From Sequoia sempervirens (Eukaryota > Streptophyta > Pinopsida > Cupressales > Cupressaceae): a DNA stretch of 64,000 bases. The stretch covers positions 16,736,162 to 16,800,161 of the forward strand of contig VDFB02000001.1 of the NCBI GenBank assembly GCA_007258455.2, given 5' to 3'. Both the position numbers and the translations under genes were made by a program. The notes below the pieces were generated by a model, which saw nothing but the letters and a program-made list of their open reading frames with translations, was not told the origin of the DNA and made no database searches. Positions 28,280 to 40,193 of this stretch are shown piece after piece (the stretch's first letter is position 1; each line of letters begins with the position of its first letter).

Positions 28280-31200
28280 TTAAGGAACTATAGAATAGCA
28301 CAACATTATCAAGGGTGGTGACATTATTCGTAGAGAACTAGAAACACTTACCCAACTATTAGAAGATAGGATGGTATTGCCCATTTTTCAACAATTCAAT
28401 TGACTAGAGTACTTCCTGAAACTCACAGAGGTCAATGAGGTCATAACACAACAATTTTTTGCCACATTACATTTAGTGTCAAAAAAATTCATCAGTTACA
28501 TTTTCACACTTGTTTGGGCCCCCCTTGCAAAATTAAGCTTAATGTTTCCTTGATTTAGTGTTGTAATGTGTTTAACACATTTAGATTAGGTCTTGGGACC
28601 TTGTGAACTATATGAAATTAATTGTGCCTTATTTAAGGTGTTTTAAAGTGTTGTACCACACTTTCACACTAATCTAGGGTTTATTAATTAATTAGACTTC
28701 TTTATTCCTTAGTTAGTCTTATTTTGCATCCACAAGCCCCATTTAATGCATATTTATGAGGATAATAATAACACATATGTAATGACCAATCATAAATTAT
28801 TATTTTTGTATTGTGTGGCCCAGATTTATTGATGTGGGACTCATATGCCACCTTGGGTATATGGGTCCCTCCTAGGTTTTAAGGCCTTGATATATATTTC
28901 ACATGAATCTAAGGATTTCTTGAAAAATGTGTCTCAAAGCCTAGCCTAATGGGACTCATACGCCCCAAATGGCGTATAAGTCCCATGTGGCTTAAAATTA
29001 AATTAAATTCAAATTCTTGGTGATATTTTATCCTCCTAGATTTGATGTCAGCTTGTAGTGTTGTAATTTTCAAGAAATTAGGCATAACCAAGTAAAAATA
29101 CAAGGTTATTTCATTCATTTTTCACCTAGCAAGTTTACAAGTGACCTAGCAATTTGAGTATTCATGCATTATAGCAAATTGTATTTTACAAGAGCATTCA
29201 AGAGTATTCAAGAGTTGATTATCAAAGTGTTTTGGAGCATTATTCAAGTGTCAAGCATCATGTCAAAGTCATCATGCATCATGTTTATTTTTGAGCTAAC
29301 AATTGTGTAGGGTTTCATTAAATTCAAGAAAGCTTTCAATTCAAGATTCCTATCATTCAAGCAAGATTAAAGATCTACATCCATTGGAGCCACTTCATAC
29401 ATGTTTGCAACATTTTATTTCTATGGTTTAGTGAGTTGTAACATATCATTTTGTTCATTCACCATTCCTCCTTTCTGTATTTTATTTTATTACAAGGTTT
29501 GATTACCAAAATAGGGTTTGACCAAGTAAAACCCCTTTCCACTAATGAAACAATATTTTTCCCTCTCTTTAGTGTGTGATTTGTAGATGTAGGTTGAAGA
29601 AATATTGAAGAGCAAGACTGGAAAGAAGTTTTCAATTTGCAAAGTTGTCCAAGTTGTCACCTTGTTTAGAAGATCATCAAAAGGCATCTATAGAGCAGAA
29701 TTCAGCTATTCAAATTTGGAAACCAAGTTGAGAAGACAAAGTAGAGGTTGAAGAGTATATTCAAATCTTGATTCTTTGAAAAATCCAAGCTAGACTGATA
29801 TGTCACTTCTCCAACATATGAGTCCTAGTTTAGTGAATTTTCCAGTTTTCAAGTGTTCCAGACTTGTCTCTGCCATATTTTTGTTCATGCCTAGAAACCC
29901 TAATCTATGACTAAATTTCCTAGATTGGCGTATGACTCCCAACAAACATTAAATTCAACATTTTCAACATTTCAAGTCTTCAATCAAGTTGCTACAAATT
30001 TCTAGGTGCCCCTCTATACTTTTCCAACTTTCTATTATGTTTTGCATCCATTTCTAGGTCATTTAGTGAATGTTTGCATAACATTAGGTTTGATCATTGG
30101 GTTTTTCATGTTACTTGTCTTTCCAATCCATAGCTTGGTTGTGAACCCCTCTTTAGTCATTAATTCTATCCTAGGACACCCTATTGCAGATCTCTCCCCC
30201 TCATATCATCCTTGGATTGAGATCTCTAGGGTTTCCTTGAGTGAAAGAGAAGGAAATTGTTTTCTCTATATCCTAAACCATAAAGCTACAATTTTTCACC
30301 TTTCATTAGAAAAAAATGAAGTAGTTGTGAGAGGCTTAAGGTTGGATGCCTCAAAATCCACCATTGCTGAAGTATCTAGATTGCCATGGCAAGGAGAAAA
30401 GTTCCCATTTCAGGAAGATGATATTGCTTCCAAGAATGAATTTAGGAAGCTAGGAGAAAATCGAGGGTCCTCTCCTTAAGGTACTAAATGATTATATTTA
30501 CCCTTGATTTGGGATTAAGTTGCTTCTTACACATTTAAGTATTTAACATGCGATGGCAAAAAATACTTGTTGTATATAGTTCATTTTAAGTTGTTGAGTC
30601 ATCTTCGTCATGGTATGCATGTGATGGCAAAAAATCATTGAAAAACCTATTGTCCTAGAAAGAGTAGAGGAACCTACTATATCAGAAAGGGAAGTTCCCT
30701 TTGACTCCCCTGCTACATCACCTACCTATAGTATAAGAAATCCAAAGGAGCAGGGCTTGTAGGAAACTCGACCTATAGCCTCTATTGAGAAACTTGCAAT
30801 AGGGGACAAGGAAGAAACCCTTGTTTCTAGAAAAGACAAAAAGAGCCAAGAAAAGAAGAGGTGGACCTTCATCTGCACCTACAAAAGGGAATAAGAAACC
30901 CACAAAACCTAAGAGGTGATCACACTGCTTGAAGAGAAAGGGGTCCATGAGAGGGTCAGTCAAGAAGCAGGAAGAGGAGGTTGTTGTGATGATTGAGACA
31001 AACTCAGAAATTGAAGGGAAATTCCCTTGGTAATGCAAATATACCAGTTGCACAATATTTCTACACAAGCACCTCTAAATCTGATTTAGAGGATGATTTT
31101 GTAGCAAATAAAATGAGGAGATCCCCAAAGAGTCCTAATTTTGAGGGTTCTAAATATACAAATACAATGGGGAATGAGCAGTTCTTGGAAAATTATGAAG

Positions 31201-32481
31201 AATTGTTTATAGAATAAATGAATATTGGTAAAGAATTGTAGGAATCTGTGGAAAGGAAAAAGAAATTGGAAGAATTGGTAAGGTCACATCAAGAAAGGGA
31301 TAGTGAAAGGGATGAAAAAACCAAACAACTAGAGGAAAAATTGTATAAATTTAAGCATGGATCCAAATTGGAGATCCTTGCACAAATTTCTATGGTTGAG
31401 GTAGGAAACAAAGAACTTGTATCTCAAGAACTATTTCTTCATTGCAAAACCCCCATTGGGCCAACTCTGGTGTCCTTGGGTGTGGAATTATGGAAGAGAA
31501 CCTAAGAGTTCTTTCAACAAAAGAAAGATTGGGAGAAATAAAAAGATGAGCTAATAGCTAATCACACCAGGTCACTTGAAAAACAAGAGACAAAAGTCAA
31601 AAGACTAAAAGTGAGAATTGGAGAGATAACTGATAAATCTACTCAGTTGCTAAAATATAGACCACCTACCAGGGTTTATGCATTTTTTGTAGGAAAAATA
31701 TTTGCATTTTCATTTTAGTAAATTGATTAGTGAATTACCCATTTCCATGAATAAGAAATTTGTGTTTTTAGATACTTTCTTTGATTCTAAACCTAATATG
31801 CAAGACCAATTATGTGAGTTTTACCTGCATAATTTTTTTCTCTTAGATGAAGCCGAATGGAGTCCATTGATGTTGATGTGGTACCTAAAAATTAGAGAAT
31901 TTTCCTCTCACATAAAAAATGAACAACAAAGGGGAGATATTACAAGAATACAATGAAAGGGAAAAACCTATTGCTTTGCAGCTCTAGAAAGAATCAAAGG
32001 ATCCGAATATAGTTATAGAACAGTGGTCAAAAATCTTGGATTTAAAAGGTGTAGGAAGAAATATGATAAGTATTAGAAAAAATGATTATATCAGAATGAA
32101 GCAACAAGCTACATAACCTATTAATCAATCTTTCAAGTTTGTACAAAAGAGATGGGAAGAGCTAACCCATGAGCTAAAGAAAAAGGAGCTATAATCCCTA
32201 TATAATTTTGTAGCCATTGTTAGAACATCTCACAAATACATAGATATTTCTAGAGTTAATGGACTTAGATGGTTTCCAATTACCTTTCATCCACCTATTC
32301 TCCTCTTTCTAGTACCACATTAGACAAGGAAGAAGCATGGGGAAGAGGAAGAGGTAAAAAATATCTAGTTGGAAAAGCTTTCATGTTACCAAGGTTACTA
32401 TCTGAGATAGAAAAAGGGAGTTGATGTTGAACACAAGGGAAATAGGGTTCCACCTTTTGGGAGATGGAATTAGACTTATTT
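28280..32481 (+). pseudogene. Uncharacterised plant transposon-type protein, split by a solo LTR
   Basis: The first part (28300-28459) reads ELETLTQLLEDRMVLPIFQQFN, stop, LEYFLKLTEVNEVITQQ. Beyond the inserted LTR the same protein continues from about 30297 with NEVVVRGLRLDASKS and TIAEVSRLPWQGEKF, then YTFKYLTCDGKKYLLY and HFKLLSHLRHG near 30520-30610. This order resembles proteins I associate with plant transposons (Transposase_32-like, from memory). A Lys-rich linker and a coiled-coil region (31248-31360) follow, then a segment ending near 32290. Function is unknown. Stops and frameshifts make it a pseudogene. It may be the extra sense ORF of the gypsy element whose integrase ends at 27345. 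Confidence 0.55.
28460..30290 (+). mobile_element. Solo LTR inserted in the plant transposon ORF
   Basis: It begins TGCCACATTACATTTAG and ends AAAGCTACA. An ATTTT(T) stretch flanks both sides (28454-28459 and 30291-30296), consistent with a short target duplication. The flanking protein fragments read on across the gap. Its sequence matches, in inverse orientation, the LTR at 32482-33865 plus 48951-49103. Shared landmarks are TTTTCACACTTGTTTGGG, TTTTGCATCCACAAGCC, ATTCAAATTCTTGGTG and TTTGACCAAG. No primer site or polypurine tract adjoins it, hence solo LTR. Chance frames such as that at 30006 start inside it. Confidence 0.7.
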
Positions 32482-33865
32482 TGCACTTTAGCTCATTATG
32501 AAACTTAGATTTTTCAACCAAGTGGCTTGATTGAGGAATGGGCTAGAGGGTTCCTATTGTAATTGGATGGGGGTTCACCATTAAATGAAGCTTCAAAGGA
32601 CAAATGCAAACACTTATGCACAAAACACTAGAAACTTGAAAGCATGAAATCAGATTGACAAATAGGAATGAAACACAAAGTTACCTGGTAGACTGATGGA
32701 ATCAAAACAAGATCTGTAACATTGAAAATTTTCCTTTTGAAGTGTATTGTGACTCATATGTAGGGCTGGGCGATTTAGTCATGCTACAGGGTTTACGAGT
32801 AGAATCTGGAATCTTCTAGTGATTGCTCACGATCTACAAAAAGATGTCAAAAAGGGAATACAGGGACTCATATGCTAGGTAGAGTGATTTAGTCTCATTA
32901 TGGGGGTTTGAATAAAACTTTTGTAGCCTCTAATTATCTTCTGTAGCTTCCATCTTGTCCAATATTTAGGTATGAAATTTTGAGTCCTGGTCTATAGGTG
33001 AGTTTACGTGAAGATGAAAACTTCTTGACAACTTTGAAAACTTTTCCTTTAAAGGATCTTTAAACTCCAATTCACCTAGATCTACAAACACACATCAGGA
33101 GGGGGAAAAATGTTGTTCTATTAGTGAATGGGGGTTTTCCTTGGTCAAACCTCATTTTGGTAATTAAACCTTGAAATAAAATAGAAAAGCATGAATGAAT
33201 GATGAATGAAAAAATGCTATGTTGAAACGCACCAAACACTTGAAATGAAGGCTACAACCTTGAGTGAAATAGCTAGCATGAATGTGGATCTTGACTCTTG
33301 ATTGAATGCTTGAAACTTTGTCTTGAATTCTTGCTTGAATCATGAAACCTACATCACAATTGTTAGTTCAGAAACACGCATGATGCATGGATACTTTGAC
33401 ATGATGCTTGAATCTTGAATGTGGCTCCAAATTCTTGATGAATTGCTCTTGAATTATCTTGAATGAATACTTGAAGGCTCTTAGATTGCTTTCTTAGGAT
33501 ACTTGAAATTCTTAGGAGAAATTATGTGAAATAACCTTGTATTTACAATTGTTTATGTTTAATTTCCCAGATTTACAACACAACAAGCTAACATCAGATC
33601 TAGGATAACAAAATCCCACCAAGAATTTGAATTAAAATAGGCCTAGGTTAAAGTGGGACTCATACGTTAAGATGGGCATATGAGTCGCAGAGGCTTAAAC
33701 CTCAGACATAGACTTTGAGAAGTATTTTTCTCAAGGTGACATTTGAAATCAGTTCCTAAGACTTAGGGAGGACCCATGCACCTAGAGGGGCATATGGTTC
33801 CTAGATATCTAAATCTGGAACACATAGCCATAAACATTATATTATGATTTTCCATGTATTAAATG
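32482..33865 (-). repeat. Minus-strand LTR, distal part (3' LTR split by element 2)
   Basis: On the minus strand this continues the LTR that begins at 49103. The parts 48951-49103 and 32482-33865 together make about 1.5 kb and align along their length with the solo LTR at 28460-30290. The strongest matches lie at 33100-33700. The far end TGCACTTTAG (plus strand) fits the solo LTR end. Confidence 0.72.
33861..33865. repeat. Target-site duplication AAATG, left copy (element 2)
   Basis: AAATG directly precedes TGTAGACACT. The same five bases follow the element's end at 48946-48950. Gypsy integrases make 5-bp duplications, so this fixes both ends of element 2. Confidence 0.9.
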
Positions 33866-33977
33866 TGTAGACACTGAAATTTGGTTTAATCCTGCAACTT
33901 CAATATTCTTCATAATTCATATTCTTCATGGTCATGATTAAATAATGTCAATTATTTAATTATTCTCTATAGTCTTC

Positions 33978-34571
33978 ATTTCTTCTATTAATTAAATAAT
34001 CTTAATTATTTAATTAATTCACACTTTTCTTTATTCTATCTAATTAATTAAATAAACACTTTTTATTTAATTATGTTACTAATTAACCTTATCCTTCTTG
34101 TAAAATTAAATAAATTCTTATTTATTTTACTCTTTATCATACTTCAACTATAATTAAATAAATTATTTATTTATTTATTTAAATCCCTTCATCACTTAAT
34201 TAAATAAATCTTATTTATTTAATTATCTTTAAAATATCAAATCTTGAATTAAATGAATTATTTAAATTCATAAATCCAATTTTGACACATTCCTCTATAT
34301 TTAGATAATTGTGTGAGTTATCTAAGTATTCACTTTTACTCGACTCAAAGATCTATTCAAATCGCTCAGTTAACTCTTGATTTAATGTCTAAGTGGCATT
34401 CTCGAGTAATCTCTTCATCAAATCATTCAATCGTCCAATTCTAACACATTTGCATGTACATGCGGATTAATTAAATATTCCTATTTAATTAATTATACCT
34501 TGTGTGTGCATTCGAACAAGAGTTACTTTAATCCATCTTCATCTTTGTCATGCAAAGATAATTCTTCTCTT
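33978..34571 (+). repeat. First unit of a 594-bp LTR-internal tandem duplication
   Basis: It starts ATTTCTTCTATTAATTAAATAATC, and the same word begins the second unit at 34572. The second unit continues after the LINE to about 39669. The 3' LTR has one unit only, so the duplication arose after insertion of element 2. Confidence 0.8.
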
Positions 34572-34724
34572 ATTTCTTCTATTAATTAAATAATCTTAAT
34601 TATTTAATTAATTAAATAAAAGTTTTTTATTTAATTATGTTACTAATTAACCTTATCCTTCTTGTCAAATTAAATAAATTATTATTTAATTTACTCTTTA
34701 TCATACTTCAACTATAATTAAATA

Positions 34725-37700
34725 TAGAAAAAAGGATTTGGAAAGGATTAAATTAACTGGGGAGACGTTGGTTGAGTCAGGGTCCATTAAGACCCTGGAT
34801 TCTCATTTCTCATGTCCCTTGAAATGATTGTTTTGTCTTGGAATATAAGGGGCTTGAACAGTGGCCCTAGACAAAAATTTGTTCGTGCTTTGATTAGGAG
34901 TCATTCTCCTGATGTTCTTTTCCTTTAGGAGACTAAGTTATCAGTTGAGTGTATGTTGGGGTTGATGCCTAAGCTATGGGGAAGTGGCGAGTGCTAGTGC
35001 ATTGGGGCTCTTGGATCGGCTGGAGGAGTGACTTGTTTTTGGAACCCTCACAAGATTCACCCTCTTTGGTGGATGTCTTTTAAGTCTTTGTTATCTATGA
35101 GTGTCTCTTGTTTTGAAACTAGGGAGTTTATACTCTTCTCTAACATCTATGTGCCTATTGAGATTTAGGGTAAGAATCTTTTATGGTCCCATATCAAGTT
35201 TGTTCATGGCATGGCACCTTACCTTCCGTGGATTGTGGCTGGATATTTTAATGCCATTTCTGAGCTCGCTGAGAAGCGGGGTGGTATTGCCAGATTGGAG
35301 GCTTTTGCGCTACTTCTTTAGGATAATATTGTGGCTTTGAATCTTGTTGACATCAAGCCCACCAATGGTCAATTTACATGGAACAATCAAAGGGTTGGGG
35401 AGAGTTGCATTGTAGAGCGTCTGGATCATTTTATGGTTTCCTAATTCTGGGTTAGCGGTCGGTGGTCCACTAGTTCTGAAATTCTGGATTGGAGGGGCTC
35501 AGATCATTGGCCTATCAAACTTTCCATTACTTCTGCTCGGGTGCCCCGGTCTCCTTCTTTCAAGTTTTAGCTTATATGGTTGCATGACTCTTCTTTGCAT
35601 GGCCATGTCACTGATTGGTGGAGGTATGGTAGACCTGCTTATGGTACGACAATGTATACTTTTGCTAAGTTACTGTAGTTTGTGAAGTACCAGCTTAAAC
35701 ACTGGAACCGTTGGTGCTTTGGAAAAATTTTCCATGAGAAAAGTGCTACTCAGGCTGAGTTGGATAGTATTACGAGGGTGATCAGGGAGGATGGGGTAAC
35801 TGAAGATTTTCTTCGAGGGGAGGCTAAGGCTTTGAAGGCGCTGGAGGAGTGTGAGTTGCGGGAGGAAATTTTTTGGAAACAAAAGGCTCGGATCGAGTGG
35901 TTGCAAGAGGGTGATAAGAATACTGCTTTCTTCTTCAATTCGGTGAAAGCTAGGAGACAAGGAAATTCTATCTCAATTCTGGTGAATGATAGGGGGGAGA
36001 ATCTTTCCTCTTTTTAGGAAATCTCAAGTGAGGTTGTGTGGTTTTTTGCTTCTTTATTCAAGGAAGACTCCCAGGAGGGGTCACCTAAGGAAGCTCAGGT
36101 TTTTTCCTTTATTCTGCTTGTGGTTTCTAGGGAGATGCAGGTGCATCTTATGGGTGACATTTCTTTGGAAGAGTTTGAGGGGATTGTGTTCTAGATGAAG
36201 AAGGGGAAAGCTCCTGGCCCAGATGGCTTCCCCATTGAATTTTTTCAGGAATTCTGGGATATTATCAAGATGGACTTATTGGCCGTTGTTCAAGAGTCAC
36301 AAAAAAAAAAAAGATGTTGCGTGCTCTGAATTCTACTTTCCTTGCTCTCATCCCCAAGTGTGAGGGGGCGGATAAGTTAACTCAATTTCACCCTATTTCC
36401 TTGTGCAATGTGATTTATAAAATTATATCTAAATTGATTGCTGACAGGCTGAAAAAGTGGCTTATTGTGCTTATCTCTGAGGAGAAGAGTGGTTTTGTGG
36501 TGGGAAGGAAAATTCTGGGTGGGGTGGTTATCGCAACTGAGACCATTCACTCTATGGCTATCTCCAAAGATAAGGCGATGTTCATCAAGCTGGATATGGC
36601 TAAGGCTTATGATAGAGTTCGATGGTCCTTCCTTCAGAAGGTGCTTGGTGCTTTTGGGTTTGGGGAAGACTGGATTCAATGGGTTATGAGTTGTGTTACC
36701 TCGACCTCATTCTCTATTCTTATCAATGATGAGAATTTTGAGCTCTTCGGTGCCTCTCGTGATTTGTGTTAGGGAGACCCCCTCTCTCCTTATTTATTTC
36801 TTCTCCTTGTTGAAGGTCTTGGACACTTGTTGAGAAGGAATGTGGAGTTGGGTCTCATTTAGGGATGGAGGTGGGGAGGGGATTTTCCTCCACAGTCTCA
36901 TTTACAGTTTGTGGATGACACTGCTCTTATGGGTTTGGCTAATATTAGAGAAGCTTCAAATCTGTGCAGGGTGTTGGATGTTTATCTTGCTACTTCGAGA
37001 CAACTGATTAATGAGGATAAGTCATCCATATTCTTCTTCAACACTACAGAGCCCATTCAAAGGCAGATTGCTCATATCTTAAGATTTCAGATTGGAGCTC
37101 TTCCTTTGACCTACCTTGGTATTCCTATCTCTGTGGGAAGGCTGCCCAGGGGTTCTTGGCAGAATTTTCTCGATAAATTTTGTGTGAGAGTGAATCATTG
37201 GACACACAGGTGGCTATCTTTTGCTGGTCATGTTCAATTACTCAAGTCTATGGTGTAGGCTCTCCCCATTTATCGTTGCATGATCTAGGTGGCTCCTATG
37301 GGTTTTGTTAAGGAAATAGACTCCTTAGCAAGATAGTTTTTATGGGTTGGTAGCTTGATATCCTCTAAATGGAGTCTTGTCAGATGGGATGTTGTTTGTA
37401 GCCTGAAGCAGATAGGTGGTCTTGGATTAAGGCAGTCTGTTGTGTCTGGGGTGGTGTTGGCTGCTAAATTGTATTGGCGGTGGTGTGTGGAACAAGATTA
37501 AATCTGGGCCCAAAATTTTATCCCATAAGTATTTCTCCGGGACCCCTTGGATGGATATTCCTCGCTATCCCCTTGTGGGGAAAGGTTCGGTGATTTGGGG
37601 CATGCTCAAAAAAGGGGCGATGCTCATCAAGGTGGGCTTATTTTGGATTTGCAAAAAAGGGGTAGAGGCGCATTTTTGGACCGACTCTTGGGATGGTTTT

Positions 37701-39244
37701 CCTCCCATTGTTCCTCAGTTTCCTAATTTGTTGACTCTGTGTCAAAGGTTCTTGGAGGCTGGTTGGTTGAGGGTGAGTGACTTTAACTCCTTTTCATCTT
37801 ATGGTCAGCTAGAGGAGGCGAGATGGAAGAACCCTGAGGAGTGGCCTGCTATTGGTATGGAGGAAGAGTTTGTTGTGCTTCAGAATATCCTTGCCAGTCG
37901 TCGGTGTAGTTCCCTCTCGGATGGGGATGTTTTGGCCCAGTCTCCCAATCCTAAGGGTGTATGTACTATCTCTTCGGGATATCAGGGGTTATTATCCTAG
38001 AGGTTGTATGTTGTGGAGGTTCATTGGTGGAAGAATGTGTGGAACAAGTTCTCTTGGCCAAAGTGCAATTGCTTTATTTGGACTTTGGCGTGGAATAGAT
38101 GTTTGACTTGGGATAATATTAGGAAGAGGGGGTTTCAAGGCCCTTCTATCTATGTTTTGTGTGGAGCTGGAGAGGAGGATTCTTCTCACTTGTTTTTTCA
38201 TTGTCCCTTTGTTGTGCATCTTTGGCATTCTTGGTGAGGTGTTTGGAAAATCCCTTGTGTTCATGCCTCTTCCTTGGTGGATTTTTGGAGTAGTTTGGGT
38301 AGACCTCCTGCTTTGGCTTCCTTTTTGCAAGTAATGTGGTATGTTAGACCTACTTTCATGCTATGGCAGATATGGTTGGAACAGAATTGTCGTATTTTCC
38401 GAGGAAAAATGTTGTTTGTCCAACAAATTTGGCAAAGAATTTTAGGCATGATTAAGGAAACTATAGAGGCTAAGTGTGATGTGGAGTTCCCTTTGGAGAG
38501 ACGTGATGCTAAGATGGTGGATAGACTGGGGATTCAGGGTTTGTCTGGGGTATCTGCTTGTGTCAGGAGAGGAAGGAGGGTGAGAAAGAATGTTCAGAGG
38601 ATGGGAAGATGGCTGCCCCCTCCAGTTGGCATTTTGAAGATAAATACTAATGGTTTCTAAAGAGGAAATCCTAGGCCTGCTGGGATTGGTGGTGTTGCTA
38701 GGGATTTTTCTAGCTCTATGATTTTCTTCTTTGTTGTTCATGAAGGGATGCAGATTGTCAACCTTATGGAAGGTTTGGTGATCCTCTACGCTTTGGAAAG
38801 GGCTTATGCTTTGGGGTGGGGCAAGGTGATCTATGAATCTGATTCATAGGTTCTGGTTAATTTAATCAATGATCAAAAATTTTCTAATGTTAGTTAGCAG
38901 CTGGCCAGAATGGTGCAGCAGGTTCTTCAAATTAGCTCTTTGATGGAATTGGTGACTTTTGTCCATATTCCACGGGAGTGGAATAGGGCTACCCATTGTT
39001 TGGCCAAGTGGGCTTCAGAGCATTTAGATGGTCTGAAGGTTGAGGAGTGGGAGCAGGTTTCCCCTAAGTGATGTCATGATTTGGAGGGGATTCTTGTTGA
39101 CGATGTAACTAATTATGAACTGGGTTGACGTGGCTCTGGCTTTGTTTGGCCATTTCTTGTTGGCTTCTGGGGCTATTTCCCTTTTGTTTTGTATTGCTCT
39201 TTCTTGATATTCAATAAAGTTTTTACCCCCTTTTTTTAAATTAA
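34725..39244 (+). mobile_element. LINE (plant L1-type), 5'-truncated, inserted in the LTR
   Basis: A 15-bp target duplication AACTATAATTAAATA flanks it (34710-34724 and 39245-39259). It holds only ORF2. ORF1 with its RNA-binding protein is missing, and about 100 bp precede the endonuclease start. The 3' end has AATAAAG followed by a C and T run and a short A-rich tail. Confidence 0.9.
34824..39071 (+). pseudogene. LINE ORF2 pseudogene: endonuclease, RT, zf-RVT, RNase H
   Basis: The endonuclease starts MIVLSWNIRGLN, with ETK and the late SDHWPI motif present. The GDFN-type motif reads AGYFNA, with its Asp changed. RT has GKAPGPDGFP, FHPISLCNVIYKIISK, KLDMAKAYDRV and FVDDTAL. A zinc-binding segment with CGAGEEDSSHLFFHCP lies near 38160-38220. 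The RNase H (38620-39060) opens LKINTNGF, where Asp of the DG pair is Asn, and continues with YESDS. ORF2 would nick target DNA and reverse transcribe the LINE RNA there. Stops often stand where Gln is expected, for example before ETK and before GDPLSP, and there are several frameshifts. The copy is dead. Confidence 0.9.
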
Positions 39245-39840
39245 AACTATAATTAAATAAATTCTTTATTTATTTAATTATTCATTTAAATCCCTTCATC
39301 ACTTAATTAAATAAATCTTATTTATTTAATTATTCTTCAATTATCAAATCTTGAATTAAATGACTTATTTAATTCATGAATTCTATTTTAATGCATTCCT
39401 CTATATTTAGATAATTGTGTGAGTTATCTAAGTATTCACTTTTACTTGACATCTATTTTAATCGGTCAGTTAACTCTAGATTAATGTCTGAATGGATTTC
39501 ATGAGTAATCTATTTGTCATATCATTCAGTCATCTAGTTCTAACTCAATTGCGTGTACATGCATATTAATTAAATATTCTTATTTAATTAATTAAATCTT
39601 GTGCGTGCATTCAAACAGAGAGTTGCTTTAATCTATCTTTATCTTTGTCATGCAAAGATAATTCTTTTGTTTTCGAATACCAAACTTGAAGATTAAATAA
39701 TTTATTTAATCTTTAATTCTATTTCTAATTTATATCACTCATGTCATTACTAACTATTATCGAAATGCATGACTAATCAGTCAATCTCAACCATCCGTTG
39801 ATCTTTCAATCCTAGCCCGTCATTCGAATAATCAATTTTC

Positions 39841-39847
39841 TATAAAT
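39841..39847 (+). promoter_or_regulatory. LTR TATA box, element 2 5' LTR
   Basis: TATAAAT in the context TTTTCTATAAATTGAT. The 3' LTR has the same at 48606. It is the likely promoter core for element 2 transcription. Confidence 0.6.
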
Positions 39848-40172
39848 TGATGTGGTCTTTATCATTCCAATCTCTCTCGAAATCTTATCAATTTTTGGAG
39901 CGCCTATCTTGAATCTTCTATGTTTTGCTAAATCATTATCATAGGCTATACTTACACGAACCTTTGAAAATCTGAGCACAATTATACTACTACAAGTGAA
40001 ATGGAGAAGGACAACCGAGATAAATCATGGAAGAATGTAGATTGGCTGAGATTCTTTCTTTATTTACGTTTGGAATTCCTTTGTACTTTGTTGATATAAC
40101 TTAGATTGCATTTAGATTTGTATTGCATGTTTGCTCTGATTTGTTTCTTTCTACATTTTCTAGATGTTACAT

Positions 40173-40193
40173 TGGTGAACTCGACGTGAATCC
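40173..40193 (+). promoter_or_regulatory. Primer-binding site candidate of element 2
   Basis: TGGTGAACTCGACGTGAATC begins two bases after the LTR end TTACA. It starts with TGG, which pairs with a tRNA CCA end. I could not assign the tRNA. It differs from the candidate in element 3 (53388). Confidence 0.65.

Larger units (their letters stand above)
33866..40171 (+). repeat. 5' LTR of element 2, enlarged by LINE and internal duplication
   Basis: The span includes the LINE (34725-39244). The remainder is about 1.8 kb against 1174 bp in the 3' LTR, because a segment of about 594 bp is present twice (33978-34571, and again from 34572 interrupted by the LINE to about 39669). A TATA box stands at 39841. 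An inverted repeat AGATAATTGTGTGAGTTATCT occurs in each duplicated unit. Confidence 0.85.

Noticed and set aside
30006..30479. A 157-codon frame starting with a hydrophobic stretch, possibly a secreted or membrane protein
   Set aside because: Its first 95 codons lie inside the solo LTR. Only the part after about 30297 belongs to the plant transposon ORF, so the apparent start and hydrophobic leader are artefacts of the insertion.
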